Assembly (NCBI RefSeq): GCF_000247695.1
Contig: NW_004624776.1
Span: 15,405,998-15,469,997, forward strand
Direction: 5' to 3'
Length of the DNA: 64,000 bases
From: Heterocephalus glaber
Lineage: Eukaryota; Chordata; Mammalia; Rodentia; Bathyergidae
In this document: positions 43,674 to 56,875 of the stretch, piece after piece
Layout: each line of letters opens with the position of its first letter
Position numbering within the stretch: the first letter of the stretch is position 1
The notes under the pieces: model-generated
Seen by the model: only the letters and a program-made list of their open reading frames with translations
Databases searched by the model: none
What the model was told of the DNA's origin: nothing
Program-made: the position numbers and the translations under genes

Positions 43674-46600
43674 AATGCCATGGGATGCTGTTTTCTAATT
43701 CAAAACCAACTCCTCCCTGAAGCCAAACATTAACAGGCACAGCAGTCACTGTGTAGTCTTTCTCAGAAAACAAGGGTGCTGCAGAACTATATCTTCTACA
43801 AAGAAGACACTGAGACTTTGTAGTTTGTAAAGAGCATCACAAACTGAGAGAAACACAAGCAAATGCAGCATGCAAAGGCCAGCAGAAGAATTAGGAACCA
43901 TCAAAAATTTATTTGAAGCCACTTGAATGGAAGTCCAAAAGTGATTTCCTGCAGTAAGGGTGTCATCTTTATTCTGATTCACAGCATCTCAGGATCTACA
44001 TTCTTCCCCCTGGGACAGGAAGTACACACTACAAACTAAGAATGTATTGTACTTTTTTAGGTGATTGGGTGAAAAATTAAAACAAGCATATTTCATGACA
44101 TAGAAAATTCCAACATATTCAAATTTCAGACTGAATGGAACACAGCCTTACCCGAGTGTGTATAGGTCATCAATATCTAGTTTTATGCAATGATAGCAAA
44201 GTGGAAGATTGGAGGCTAAAACCCACAAAGCCACACTTACTTTACCCCTTAAAGAAAACGTTTGCAACCCCAAGGTATTTGATTGTCGAGTCACTAGAAA
44301 AGATTTCAACATGGCCTAGATCTTGGGACTATGCTAAGTGGCTTGCTCAGAATTTCATGTAGGCTCCTAGCAAGATCAGATCACTGTCTACCCAACTGAA
44401 GGGCACAGGTATTACACAAAGTACATAGGCAACCTGCCATTTTGGCAAAGCAATTCTACCAGGAAATAGCAAAAGCTCAATAGCTGAGATAAATACCTCT
44501 AACCCATGTAAATAAATATGACAGATTATTAAGGAAAGTTTAAAAGTTGGCTGCAGATACATTAGAAAACTATGCAACCCCAGGAACAAAGTTCAGAGTT
44601 TCTTTGTCACTCATATAACATTGGACTTTACTGTTCAGATTCAGGATGGAAATCTTTATGTGAAATATGTTTGCTGAACTGAAGAGATCTTGCATCTTCT
44701 TCTGAGATTTTTGATTGGAGGCCTTTGTATACACATATGCATTAACTCAGTCCTGAAAGATAAAATGTTATTTAATAGTCATTCATTCATAAAATACATA
44801 GTTTAATCATTCACTCATTCATTCTTTCACTCAGCAAATATTTATTAAGTGCAGGTGAAAAATAAATAGTAACAGTTCTACCAGCTAGCAGCTTAGAGTT
44901 AATGGTAGAAAACAGACACATGAACTAAATAAAATAAATGTAAATATTCCTAAATAGAAAAGAAGAGACAAATATAAAACACAAGAATACTTGATTCTTT
45001 GTCTTTATAACAATTAGCTCTCATTCCCTGCCTTCCCTGGGTCAATAGAAAGTCTCAGCAATATCCACCCAAGAGTACTGCAGCTGAGAATCCCATAGCT
45101 CCAGGGATAATCAGAAATTATAGAAAGCACATCAGCGGAAATCTAGTGAGGAGGAGGCTGGGAGAGGGGATGTTTCTTCCCCCACAGATCCCCATCACCA
45201 AGACCAAGTTCCTCTTCAACAGAGCACAGAAAATAAACATTTTTTGCCTTAGCTGCTGTTGGCATAGAGAATATACAACCTAAACAAGGCCTCAGGAGAA
45301 AAGTCATGTTGGATCTTTATTCATGGTATGTGGTAAAACATGTTTCCATGTTGTCAAAGATTAAATAATTAGGAGAACATGGTCAAGATCAAAAGGCAGC
45401 ACCATGTCACAAGCAATTAGGAGGCTGCCGCAGCTGTGACAGCAAGGGATCCCCGCTGGTGTGGTACCTGCCCCCGCCAACCATGTGGGCTCAATATGAA
45501 GCTGAGATGAGGTGCCTCAGAACTTTTTATTTAAATCTCATTGGGAGGGTCACAATCCCATAAACAGAAAAATAACAGCTAAAAGAAGAAGCACAAAATA
45601 AGAATGGAGGAAGAAATAAAGAGCAAGTCAGTAGCTTAAAAATTAGCAAGCCTTTCTTGAAGAAATCTCAAAAGAAATGTTTCACTTATCTTCAAACATC
45701 TCTCCACCTACTATATTGTTAAATATGATTTGCTGTTTTTGTACATTCTTGTCAGGAAAAAAGAAATATGTTGATGATTCAAGTTGGTTTCCCAAGTGAT
45801 ATCTAAATGATCATAGCAGTACGAAGTAGAAATCTTTGTAGTAATTCTACCTGTTGCCTGACTTTATGGAATGGAATGTCAAAGCATAAACCAGAAAAAC
45901 CTCACCTGAGAATTTCCCTTAACTGTGTATCCTTATGAAAGTTAAATTTAAGCAATATGTAAACCACGTGAGTTCACAAACCTTTAAGGTTTTAACCAAG
46001 GTATAAATATCTCTGTGTGGTCTGACCTGGCCACCAAACAGTTCTAATCCCCACGTCTTCAAGTGACTGTTACTATCCCAGGGTGCCTTCGGGTGGGGCC
46101 AGGGCTGTGCAGCTGGAGTATAGCATCTGCTGAGAACAGGAAGTCAAACCACTGAGAGCTCTAGACACAGCCCAACCCGTGCACACAGGTTTTCTCTAGA
46201 CCTGGCTCAGCTCAGGAAGTCATAGGCTTAAGTGGCAATTTTACTCTGCATTATTCCTCAGCACAAATATCTAGTAATTCCAAGGTCCAAATGGCTACTC
46301 AGTACAAGAAAACACCCAGGACTCCCAGGCCTGATTACCTAGGGCCAATACCTCTACAGACCTACAACCCTCATCCTCCCTTAGAAAGCCCTCATCGTTC
46401 CCCTTCTTCCTCCAGCATGGTTCTGGAAGCCACACAGATGTCTTTCATGGGCTTTAAAATAGTCTGCACCCCCAACACGCTTGCATTCCAGTTTGCACCT
46501 CGTGCCAGACCATCATTCCAAAGTCCCAGCATGGCCTTTGCCCAAGTCAAGTGTCCTGTGGCCTTGGGCCATTCTTCTGGTCTCATCTGCCCAGATGTGC

Positions 46601-47762
46601 TACTCAGCCAGATGTCTCCTAGAGCCCTGGTTGGCTGCTCATCCCTCCCATAGACTTGAAATACTTCTCTCCAGCTTCTGCATTACTCCATAATTGTCTA
46701 CAGTTCCTGTGTCCCTCTAGACAGTGGCAATGCCTCTGATTGTCCTCAAAGCCTGCTTCTCTCTCTCTTCTACACATCCTTGAATTTGGCAGACTATACC
46801 CTTGCTCTCCCTTGTGGGTCTCCGGACCACGTGGGCTGTGATCTCCAGGTTGCCTTCCCACTGCAGAGATGTTTGGGCCCCTTGTGGCAGAGCTCTTTAA
46901 ATTTAAAGCAATTTTATCCTTCCCCAAAATGCACACCTGCCCGAGGGGCACTGGATCTGAAGGGGTCTTTCTTCCCTGGGCCCCACTTTCAGAGGCCCCT
47001 CCTCTCTGCCAGCTCCTCTCCAAGGGCCCACAGTTCCCAGGGTGGTTGCCTTGATTTTTTCAGACACTCTGCCTGTCTACAGCTCTAGCACAGATGCCAA
47101 GCACAGCTCCAGGTCCTCGGTTCTGACTTCCTCACCTGATGAGCTTAGGCTTGAGATGATCACAGACTTCATCTAAGTTAGCAGGGTGATGTAATCACTA
47201 AAAAATACCAGGGATGTCTTGGGCTGCAAATCTTCATGTATGGCACCTAGACAGGGAGAAAGAATAACTAGAGAGCGCATTACTCAAATTCTTTGCAGGA
47301 CACCATGCTCAGTTTTGGGAAATGCCCTTCCAAAAGGACATTTGACTCTATGATTCTAGAGGAGCATCACTCAAATGGTGTGAAGCTAAAAGCAATATCA
47401 GCTAATGAAGAACCAAGGGAATTTTGGATATTTTGAAGAGTAAAGCCACTAGGAACCATGATTTGGCTTTCAAAGAAGGATGTCCAGCCAACAAAATGGT
47501 TGCCTGGTTCTGAGCGACGCAAGGAAGAACCAGGTCACCAACCCAGAGATCCCTAGAAAGTTGCATTCAACAATCATCTATGTTTTATATCTTTCTTGCC
47601 ACTTTGCTCTTCCTTCTTCCATCTCTTTGTTTTCCTGACCTCTTTCTTTGTCTTTCTAACAGTATAGCTGCTCAGCAAGGGACCCTGGCCTAGCAAGGTA
47701 GTGATCATGCTCATTTCAACTGGAGAGCTCAGGCAGGGCCAGAGAAAGGCTCTGAAATGGTG
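43674..47762. other. Long unique stretch, no gene seen
   Basis: About 4 kb without a recognised exon. 'CATTCATTCTTTCACTCAGC' at about 44815 with 'AAATATTTATTAAGTGCA' is a reversed L2 tail. 46300-47100 is GC-richer, with overlapping frames on both strands, none domain-like. A 9-bp inverted repeat (CCTGGTTCT/AGAACCAGG) with a 14-nt loop sits at 47503-47534. Confidence 0.4.
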
Positions 47763-47990
47763 CTAAGTTACTTTCTCCTTGCTGGGACGCAATCCCCAAC
47801 ACCCAGAACTTAGAGGAGAGGTTCACTTTGGCTCACAAGTTGTAGAGGTTTCAGTCCATGGTCAGACGGTTCCAAGGCAGGGTGGCATAGCAGAGGTACA
47901 TAGCAGAGAAGAAACAGGTCATGGCATGGAGCTATCAAGGGAGGATAGGGGAATAAATGCACTCCAGGCTGTACCTACGGTGATCCATTA
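47763..47990 (-). mobile_element. MaLR-like LTR fragment, reverse
   Basis: 'CTAAGTTACTTTCTCCTTGC', 'TTCACTTTGGCTCACAAGTT' and 'GTTTCAGTCCATGGTCAG' resemble the 5' part of reversed MaLR LTRs. The remainder is missing. Confidence 0.55.
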
Positions 47991-48259
47991 ACTCAGTTCT
48001 TTCTCTTCTCCTGGTGTGTACACACACTAACCCAAGATAAAGATTTGGTGCCTGTGCAAAAATAGCTATTCTACTTAGTTCATATCATCTCCTAAAGGCA
48101 TGTAGAGAACATCATATGGTAGGTAGAGCCAGACATACGGTGCCTGTGACTTCTTTCCACACTTGGATCAGTCCCCCAATGCAAATCCCCCAATGCAAGA
48201 CCTTCCAGTGGGAAGAGCCTCCAGACTTCATTTCATCTGGAAATTCCTCAGCCTATTTG
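47991..48259. other. Short unassigned spacer
   Basis: A small duplication 'CCCCCAATGCAAAT/CCCCCAATGCAAGA' near 48174-48200. Otherwise nothing recognised. Confidence 0.4.
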
Positions 48260-48672
48260 CTGGTGGACTTTGGAAGAAGTAATTGGGTCCTTAGGCTTCT
48301 AACTCACCAGTGGATTCACTGATGAGATCATAATTTGACGGCATTATTGGGAGGTGGTGGAAATTTAGGAGGCACGGTACGCTTGACGGCATGAGGGTGT
48401 GAAATGGACCATGGGATTGTGATCAGGGGCTACATCTAGTCACTGACCCCTCCGGCCTACTGTGTCCCTGTCTGTCTATTTTCAGGCCACCATGAAGGGA
48501 GCAGCTTTGCTCTGCCACACCTTCTGCCATGGTATCTACATCCTCTCCAGCCCACAGCATGGAGTCAGCCCAGTGTGCCCTGAAACTTCAGAGGCCACAA
48601 GCCAAAATAAACCTTTCTTCTTGTAAGTTGCTTCTGTCAGGTGTTTTGTCACAAGGACATAAAGTTAACCCA
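48260..48672 (+). mobile_element. MaLR-type LTR, forward
   Basis: 'CTCACCAGTGGATTCACTGA', 'GACGGCATTATTGGGAGGTG', 'GCCACAAGCCAAAATAAACC' and the end 'CATAAAGTTAACCCA' match the 15231 copy in order. The 5' edge is blurred. Confidence 0.75.
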
Positions 48673-50784
48673 GTCCAGTCATTTCAACCTAACCCTGTAC
48701 TCCAGCCCTGTGCCCCATCACTGGCTCCTAGGCCCTTCTCTTTACAGGCACATAGAGAGTCAGCACCCCAAGTCCACATTCAGGGACCTCGTGCATCTCT
48801 AGAGAGCTCCCTAAGGAAAAGAGGTGCATTGAAAGTCCTCCAAGATCTTTGCTAAATTCCTAGATTCCGCAGCTTCTTTGTGAGTAAAGAATACTAAATG
48901 AGAGGAAAGAGTTTGTTGGGAGGATCAAAAAGCCTGCTGCCTGGAGGGTGTCTTGTTAGGTAGTAGAAAGGGCCCCAGCAGCTCAGCCCCTGTGGAATTT
49001 TCTGGGCGCTTGTTCAGGCGCTGGCTTTCAATTCTACTTCCAAAGTCACTCTGAACAATGGAAACAATTCCTTTCCATGATTAAAATCTTCTACCCTCTA
49101 AAATTAGTCCCAGGAAATTAGAACACCCGTAATTGTAGGAGGCTACACAATCCCTGCAATTTAAAGTAGAGTCATTTACAGAAATCACCAAGGCAAGGTC
49201 TTCAGAAGATATTTCCTCAGTAGTTTTTATCCTATAACTCGAGGACACTAAAAGATCATCAAATCTCAATGGCTTTTAGTCTCCCAGTTATTAAATCCAC
49301 TCTAGTAGAGAGATAACAGAATTGCTAGCTACCTGGAAGTTGGGACATGCTGGTCTTTCTCCACACAAAGGGAGGTAGATTAATGTGTGCTCTGCATGTG
49401 TATCAGTGTGTGTAATAAGACATTTAAGAATTCAAGAGTCCGCCCTTTAAAAAATTTTGCCATTATTTTAAGTCTCAAATAGAAAAATCAAAATCATATG
49501 TTTTCATTTTCACACTTTCCATGTTTAAAACCTACTAACAAAAGAGCTTTCTATAGCAATGTACATGCATAGATGTTTTCCACTGAGGGACTGCCACAGT
49601 TCCGCCTTGCCAATGAGCCCATAGAAATGGCCCTGTATTTTGCATGCATGTGTTTTTCTAGAATGTGCTGTATTTTCTGGCTAAAGAAAAGGAGGGATAA
49701 GGACAAACTGCTGTGAGCCCAAAAGGTGCAGATATCTGGGCCCTGAAACAGGTCATCTGATACCACGTGGCTCGGTCACAGCTATGGAACTGAAGGGGAA
49801 CCAGGGAGGAAGCAGATGTATGGAAGGGGTCTACATTGATCTCAACTTCCCTCCATGGAGTCTGCGTTCTGGAAACACATTCTGGAATATTCTTACCCAT
49901 TTCTGAGCCCCTCCCACCTGTTTGTCTCATTCCTTCCTTTTTTACTCTCACCAATTATCTTATCTTCTCTCTGTGAAGTGGTTGTATCGAAGGCAGTGGT
50001 TCCAGGATTGAAATCTGAAGAATTGCATAACTTGGGCTCCCTATCCAGGGTTCTCTTTGTGTGCCCAGTGTCACCAGAGGGGACAGACACTCCAAATACT
50101 CTCTGTGCCCCAAATCAAATCATGCATTTATCTGCACAATGAGTGTCCACTGAACCTTTGGTGACAGAAGCCTGTTGCTAAGGAGGGGGAGGCAATACAG
50201 AACAAAGACAGGAACTGACAGCCTAGACAAGGAGACACACATAGTCTCCAAGTTACACAAATAAACATAGAATCACAAATTCTGCTTGGTACTAAAAGGA
50301 GAGTTACACAGTTCTGTGAAGTGCCACATAACTGAGCACTTGTACCTGGTTTGTGTGGCAAGGGAGCTTCCTAGAAACCTGAGAATATGCTAAAGTGTCA
50401 AGATGTTTGGGCAGTTCAGAAAGGGTAAGCAAGCAGATGGCACACCAGGCTGGAGAACAACTCTGGATCCTGGGCAAGTGTTCTTCCTGCTCGTGTGTCC
50501 TCAGGGAATCCTGCTTCTCCTTTAAGTGCCAAATGACCCCCTTAGGAACACCTCTGGATTTTCCCAACCTGCACCAGCCACCCCTCCTCTTCTTCCCTCC
50601 ATCCATTACTGAACATGTGGATGCTCAGCAGCCACTCTGTGCCAAGCACTTTGAGGACAGTGGGGGAGATGGGGAATGAAGAGACAAAGCTGTTGCCTTT
50701 CTTAAAATGTAGGCTTTATTATTATTCAGATTTTATGAAGAAACCGTTCAAGAGAACAGTGCCATGAATAAAAGAGAGTTTGTA
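48673..50784. other. Unique sequence, no gene seen
   Basis: No exon or repeat recognised. Frames at 49551-50679 overlap on both strands without motifs. Confidence 0.4.
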
Positions 50785-50863
50785 GCCGGGCATGATAGCT
50801 CAATCTGGGAGAGACTGAGGCGAGAGGACTGTAAATTTGAGCCAAGGCTTAGTGAGATTTGGT

Positions 50864-50922
<59 letters not shown>

Positions 50923-51044
50923 AAAAAAGAAAAGAAAAGAAAAGAAAAGAAAAGAAAAGAAAAAAAAAGAAAAGAACAGGGCTGGGTGGTAGGTAGCTCA
51001 ATGCAAAGGCCCTGGGTTCCATTCTCACTACCACCAAAAAAAAC
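50785..51044 (+). mobile_element. B1-like SINE, (GAAA)n, then ID-like SINE
   Basis: 50785-50863 reads 'GCCGGGCATGATAGCTCA', 'GGGAGAGACTGAGGCG', 'GAGCCAAGGCTTAGTGAG', a 7SL-derived B1 monomer missing parts. 50864-50978 is (GAAA)n grading into (AAAAG)n. 50979-51044 reads 'GGGCTGGGTGGTAGGTAGC' and 'CCTGGGTTCCATTCTC', a shortened ID-like unit with an A-tail. It may be a composite B1-ID element, as known in some rodents, or two adjacent insertions. Confidence 0.75.
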
Positions 51045-54000
51045 AAATGCAAAGGTAGTTTGTTACATTCCCCAAAGAAGGGGCCCACCATGCCCTGCCG
51101 TAGGGCTTGCCTGGGAAGGGAGCCCTTGGTCAGGCAGGAAGCCCGGAAACCACGGGTAGGACTTTATGGTGGTTTCTGCAGAAAGGAATGGCCAGCCAGG
51201 GACAGAAGCCTCAGGGTTGGTGGCCTTCTGGGCTTGCAGCAGGATCCATGCACTAGGCTCCCCCTCATTCCTGGAACCTGGCCAAGGGGAAAGGAAGGAC
51301 GGTGAAGAGGGCCTGGAGTACAGAGGCCCGGGGAGGCAGCTGGGCTGTGCACTGGATGCATCCTCACAGCTGTAGACACCAGCTTGCCTGGGAAGGGCCA
51401 GTCTCTCATTCCAGGGCCAAAGCAACATAAGAGAAAGGCAAGCTTAACACATTGCCTCCGAGGTCAGGTGCTCAGAGGGAGAGATGCCCAAGAAACAGGA
51501 GAGGCAATGGAGCTGAACCTACAAGCAGGGAACCAGGTCAGGACTTGTCGGCAAAGGAAAGGTCTAGAATGACCTTCAAGGAAGCCAGCAGTCAGTTAGG
51601 GACACAGGAACATCTAGACTGGGGAAGCAGAAAGGGCTTGGACAGGCAAGGGGAGGGTCAGGAAAGTGAAAGCAGCACAAACTTGTGGGAAACTCAAACT
51701 CAGCCGAAAAGGTGCCGGTGAGAGACAAGGCTGGATGCCAGTAAGCCAGTCTTAGACGCTGGCCTTATCCTGATGGCCAGAAGAGCTGTAGCAGGGTTTT
51801 CAGGAGGTTAAGGAATGTGTCTGGGCTGGAATCTTAAGAGACTGTTTAAAAGGGAGTCTGAGAATAACATGGAAAAATGTAAAACCACAATCCCAGAGTG
51901 AAGCAGGCAGAGCAGAGAGAAGGAATGTGATTTCAGGGATATCAGCAGAGGACATTTGCTAGTCCCCTAGGACCCCAGGTCCCTGCAGAAGCAGCTGGGC
52001 AAAGCGCTCAGTTATCACTGGGAAGGCCGAGTCAGCAGTGCAAGGAATCCAAAGGCAGATCCTAGAATGTGAGCCCCATTCTTCACGACTGTTACTTTAG
52101 ATGATTTACAGTACAACCATGAGCATCCGTGTCATGGGGAGGCTCCATTTATAGGGACAAGTGAGAGAGTGGCTCTGAAAGTCCTTTACACACACTGCAA
52201 ACACTGCTCGTGTGCCTGTTAGTTTACTGTTCCCATTAAAGTTCTGTACAGTCTGGCCTGGCCCAGTCACCCTATCTTAAAGGCTTGTGAGCAGCCACGG
52301 TATGTTCACAGTATGCAAAAAGTTGGTAATCCTTGCAAAACATTGCATATCTTCTCCATCTCCTCCATAGGGAAAGACCCTCCTTTGATTCTGGACAGCA
52401 TTGCATTCCACTAAGGAATAACACTCTCCAGGCTCCTGGGACTCGAACCATAAATTCTGGCCAGTGAGATATATGTGCAAGAGGATGGAACTTCCAAAAA
52501 GACTCCTTCCAAGAACAGAGTATGGCACTTTCTCCTCCTTTATTCATACCTTGTTCACAACTCAGAGAAAATTGCTGGAGTTCTTGTAGCCACCTGAGAT
52601 GATGAGGATGAATAATTTTAGTGAAGCATTGTAAAGCAGAGACCTAAAAGGAGCCTCGGTTTCCATTAGCTATAAAGGCATTTTCCAGTCTTAAGCTCCT
52701 CTACTCTGGGCATATTTACAAGAAAATGTTAAACCTTCCCTGTCCTGTTTAATGGACTGTTTACAGGTATCTGTAATTCATAAGTAAACCAAATCTGAAG
52801 TGACACATCAGATATCCTAATAAGCCACCAGAACCTGTATCTCTGAGTACAAAGGGCTATGAAAGAGTAAGGTGGATACACATTCATAAAAAGTGTAAGA
52901 TACATAATCAGGGAGAGAAATTGGAAAGACCAGCCCTGACCTTGAAGTACTGCATTCCATTTATTTTGTGAGACTCTTCTAAAAGGAAGAAAATAATTTT
53001 GAAAATTTTCTCAGAATAACAATGGTGAAGTTTCCACACTTTACAGTAAAAAAGTATATTTTATTTGCCTTTTTTAATCCTATTTTTGCTACAAGACTGG
53101 TTGTTATAAATTTTTTAAAATTTGGCTCCTTTTGAAAGTGTTTTACAGCAGAATGGCTCAAGAGGATTCCTAAGAAAACAGGAAAAACAATGTCATTTTT
53201 CTGGATCTCCTTGAAGAACTGGATGAATTCTGCTTGCCTTTTATTCGCAAAAAATATTTTTTAACTGAGGCAAAGCATGGAAAATTAGTATGAAGCATTT
53301 GATACTTCAATAGGTGAGAAAATTGTAAAAAAAGAAAAACTGTACATTGAGCCTGTTGGAGTAAAAGCTGCAATAAAATGTTATTTTTTTAAAAAGCAAG
53401 CACCCACTGTCTTTAAGGTAGCAAGTAAGGCATTGCCATTTCTGAATAGAAAAGTTCATCATTCCCTTTTATGCACTGTTTTCCCCCCAGTTCCTATGCT
53501 GACACCCTAGCTACCCTCCAGCTCCTCGGAAGGGACTGTCTTTGGAGACAGGGTTGCCCAGGATGTGAGTAAAGGGACTGGAGTCATGGATGGGAGCTCT
53601 AGTTCAACAGGAAGATGAGCGGGGGGAAGCTCTTGCTTAGAGAAGAGGTCACCACAGGAGAGCATAGAAGAAGGGGATCGTCTGCAGGCCCAGGAGATGA
53701 TCTCAGGAGAAGCCAGCCCTGCTGGCACCTGATCTCTGACTTCAGCCACAACATTGGAGACAAAGCTACCCAGGCTTGGTACTTTGTTGGGCAGGTGACA
53801 CAACCTTCTAGTGTCTTGTGTCCTGGCCATGCAGGCAAGACTGATGCTTCTCCTGAAGTGGAGATAAGAAGAGCTACTGTTTTGGGCAGATTTTCCCCTC
53901 TGTTTTGTCCAGGCTGTAGCCCACTGTCCCCTACACAAGAACCATACAGCCCTCCTCACCCCTCATCCCACCACAGTCCTTTGACTCAGACTTCAGAGAG

Positions 54001-54267
54001 ACATCCCAAGCCAGGCCAAAGGAACTCCCACTCCTTCCAGTGACCACCAGGACAGTTTCAGCTTGTTGAAGCCTGTCCCAGAATCCCCTTCCTCCTTCAC
54101 TCAAGGAAAGACGTTTTTCTGCCAGCCTGGAAGAGTCATGTGTTTGCACCTCAGGGTCTCTAGCCAACACCTCCATATAACTTCTTCCTTCCTTCACTCT
54201 TCTATGTCTTCAGTAATCACTCTCAGGTCCTCTTTCTGCTCCTTCATAACCAATCTCCTTTAAAGAT
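51045..54267. other. Long unique stretch, no gene seen
   Basis: GC-richer with polypurine stretches at 51060-51760, then AT-rich at 52980-53400. The many frames at 51060-51721 and 53507-54043 overlap on both strands. No domain, RNA gene or clear repeat recognised. Confidence 0.4.

Positions 54268-54306
<39 letters not shown>
54268..54306. repeat. (CT)n microsatellite
   Basis: About 18 CT units with one early interruption. A pyrimidine-rich tract. Confidence 0.92.
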
Positions 54307-54307
<1 letters not shown>

Positions 54308-54599
54308 TCATTTCCTAGCTTCCATTGACTTCTTGGCCTACTCAGTTTGGCCCTGGCCCTTGTTACAATAATTACACAGAAGCTCCATGGTGCTCGACTC
54401 CACAGACACAGTCAATCTATTCTCAACATCACTTGACAAATGTGAAATCAACTTTCCTCTCCCTTCTCTGAAGCAATAGTTTTCTAGTTGTCTCCCACCA
54501 CCCTGGCTGGCTGACCCTTTCCTGAGATGTGGGCAAGTTTATCATCTTCCACTTGGACATTTAATTCTGAGCTTCCTCTTGGAGTAAGTCTTTTATCTA
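54307..54599. other. Unique spacer
   Basis: Nothing recognised. Confidence 0.4.
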
Positions 54600-54880
54600 T
54601 TCCCCAAATGCTTCTTATTTCCAGCTCAACTGGGTGTGTGCAGCACCATCCACTAGGCTTGTAGCCTGTGTGGTATACAAAGGGAAAGGGAGGGTTGGTG
54701 CTTGCTGCCTTCCTACCTGCCATGCTATGGACTGTATCGCCTCTGCCATGTCCCCCTGACTGCCACCTTGCCTTGGAGTCAACCAAAACCTCTACAAACT
54801 GAGCTAAAATAAACTTTTTTTCTCCGTTAACTTGTGGATGTTTGATATTTTGTCCCAACAGTAAGAAAGTAACCGAGACA
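54600..54880 (+). mobile_element. ERVL/MaLR-type LTR 3' part, forward
   Basis: 'GTGTGTGCAGCACCATCCAC' and 'CTAGGCTTGTAGCCTGTG' parallel the ERVL-like LTR at 60275 ('GCACCATCCCACAGGCTTGC'). 'GAGCTAAAATAAAC' is polyadenylation-like and the end is 'AAGTAACCGAGACA'. Confidence 0.55.
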
Positions 54881-55334
54881 ATGACTCTCAAAATGCTACA
54901 CAAAACAGCACCAGCCTAACCCAGCCTATCCCCTGGCTGCTTCCCAAGGGTCCTGGCCATTTGGTTCCAAGATACAGAGACTTTATTTCACTCTCACAGG
55001 TAGTTGTATCCCTATTTCCATGATTTTAAGAGCTTTATACATACTAACAGCTTTAACTTTCTTTTATAGATGTTGTTAGGATATGGCTGTGGGGTGTCCT
55101 GGCCAAACATTAGATTTAAAATCAAGAGACTTGGGTGTGAATGCAGGCTCTCCTCCTTGTTTAGAAACTAAAAGCATCCAGCTATGAAAAGCTACTTGCA
55201 AATTATTGCATACCAGATAAGTTAGACTCCATTGTCAAGGGAATTCAAGATGAAATTCTAAACCTTGATCCCTTAAGGACATTATTTTACCAGAATGAAA
55301 TTTACTTTGAGGATCCTATCAATGTCAAAAACAC
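54881..55334. other. Unique sequence, no gene seen
   Basis: 'AATCAAGAGACTTGGGTGTG' at about 55120 may be a MIR piece. Nothing certain. Confidence 0.35.
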
Positions 55335-55395
55335 TCATTTGTTCCTTCAACAAAGATTTCTTGGGTATCGGCTATATGCCAAGTACTGTTTTTGG
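55335..55395 (-). mobile_element. L2 3' end fragment, reverse
   Basis: 'CATTTGTTCCTTCAACAAAG', 'GGTATCGGCTATATGCC' and 'AAGTACTGTTTTTGGTAC' follow the reversed L2 tail ('CATTCAACAAATATTTATTGAGC...GCCAGGCACTGTTCTAGG'). Confidence 0.55.
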
Positions 55396-56804
55396 TACTT
55401 GGAGTACGTTAACAACCAACTGGCTCTCTGGAGACTAGAGCAAGGAAGCTCTAATCTATACCATTTGCCAGTTACCATAGTGGAAATTCTCCCACCGCAG
55501 AGAACTTCTAACTACCCAAGAAGTGCATCATCGGCTCTGGCTACCACACAGAACTGGGTGAATCAGTAAATAAGCACCACCCGCCCCTTTCCTGCTCTCC
55601 TGGCGCTTCTCTGAGATTGTTCCTTGCAGGTAAAAGGTAATCCCATTCGTCTCCCTCACCAAATCTCTTAGAAGAAGTTTCCAGAATTATGACAATTTCA
55701 TAACCAAAAAGTGGTATAGACTTGAAATTATTTCTGTTGCCATCATTATATTTTGCTTTGTTTTGCTTTGTTCTTCTTTGTGGAGCTCATATATCAACTC
55801 CTTCCTGAACTTTACTTATACATAAAGGACCAAAGCTCATTAAAAAAAAAAAACCCAGTCCTCCTCCCCCCCCAAAAAAATCACTTCCTGAAAACTATAG
55901 GCGACTAACTTTCTTTACTCTGATCTGGACCAAATCAAAGGGGATGAAGGAGAATGAAGGAGAATTTGTCATTGTTTCTTTCTCTTGGGGACATTGAAGT
56001 GTGGTCCCAGGGCAGTGTAGGCAGAAGCCAAGAGAGAATGTAAGCTTTCATGTGTGCTTTTCTCTTCCTCTAGGCTTTATAAATACATGACACAATACTT
56101 AGTGACCTCCCCAAGAATCCTCTCCACAGGGAAAGGGATGTGAGGAGGAGAGACAGCAGAAAGCCAAGGATGGTAAAGTCGTAAGCTGCCCCAGGCACAG
56201 CTCTAAGACAGTATAAAATATTTCCTGGACTTTCTTTTTTAATACAAAGCAGTAAAACTGGGGAAGCAAATGAATAGGTCAGAATGTTTGCCAGACTGGG
56301 AATTTGCAGCTCACAGAATTTCCCATGCCCCACTTTACAAATGTAGGTCTGGTCCCCTGTGGATAAAGGGCATAGCAGGCGTCCCACATACAGAAGGGGA
56401 GCAGGCACGTGTCCTCATGTAAGGTCCTGCCCTGGGAGCAGACCTCTGTAGGCTCAGGCTGTGCCCTGAAGCAAACATTGGACCAACTTTGGGCCTGAAT
56501 CTTCCTGCTACTTGTATGGCTAGGTGTAATTATTCATTTCTATTCAAATCATGATGAAATTAAACATTTCCAATGCAGATTTGATGAGTAAACAAAGGGA
56601 AACCAGGAAAGACAATGCATCCATCTTACTGTCAAAGGCTCAGGGAGAATTCACTGTAACCTCAACTTCCCTACTTCTCCCCATGACTCCTATGCTAAAT
56701 GAAGACAGAGAGTAACAGCAGTCAACTAACCTTGGTTCTCAGCTACTTAGTACACATTGACCACATCCAACCCCAGGCATTTTGCACAGTCCATGAGAGC
56801 CTAA
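55396..56804. other. Unique sequence, no gene seen
   Basis: TTTGC-rich stretch at 55750-55775; A-run and C-run at 55840-55877. No gene recognised. Confidence 0.4.
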
Positions 56805-56875
56805 GGTGTAGACTTGGACAACCTGAGTCCAAATACTGACCCATTCTTTACTTGCTCTGTAACCTTTCAGACATC
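56805..56875 (+). mobile_element. MIR fragment, forward
   Basis: 'GTAGACTTGGACAACCTGAG', 'TCCAAATACTGACCCATTC' and 'CTTGCTCTGTAACCTTTCAG' follow the MIR core. Confidence 0.55.

Noticed and set aside
53507..54043. 150-codon minus and 142-codon plus overlapping frames
   Set aside because: Opposite-strand overlap in a GC-richer stretch, with no domain on either side.
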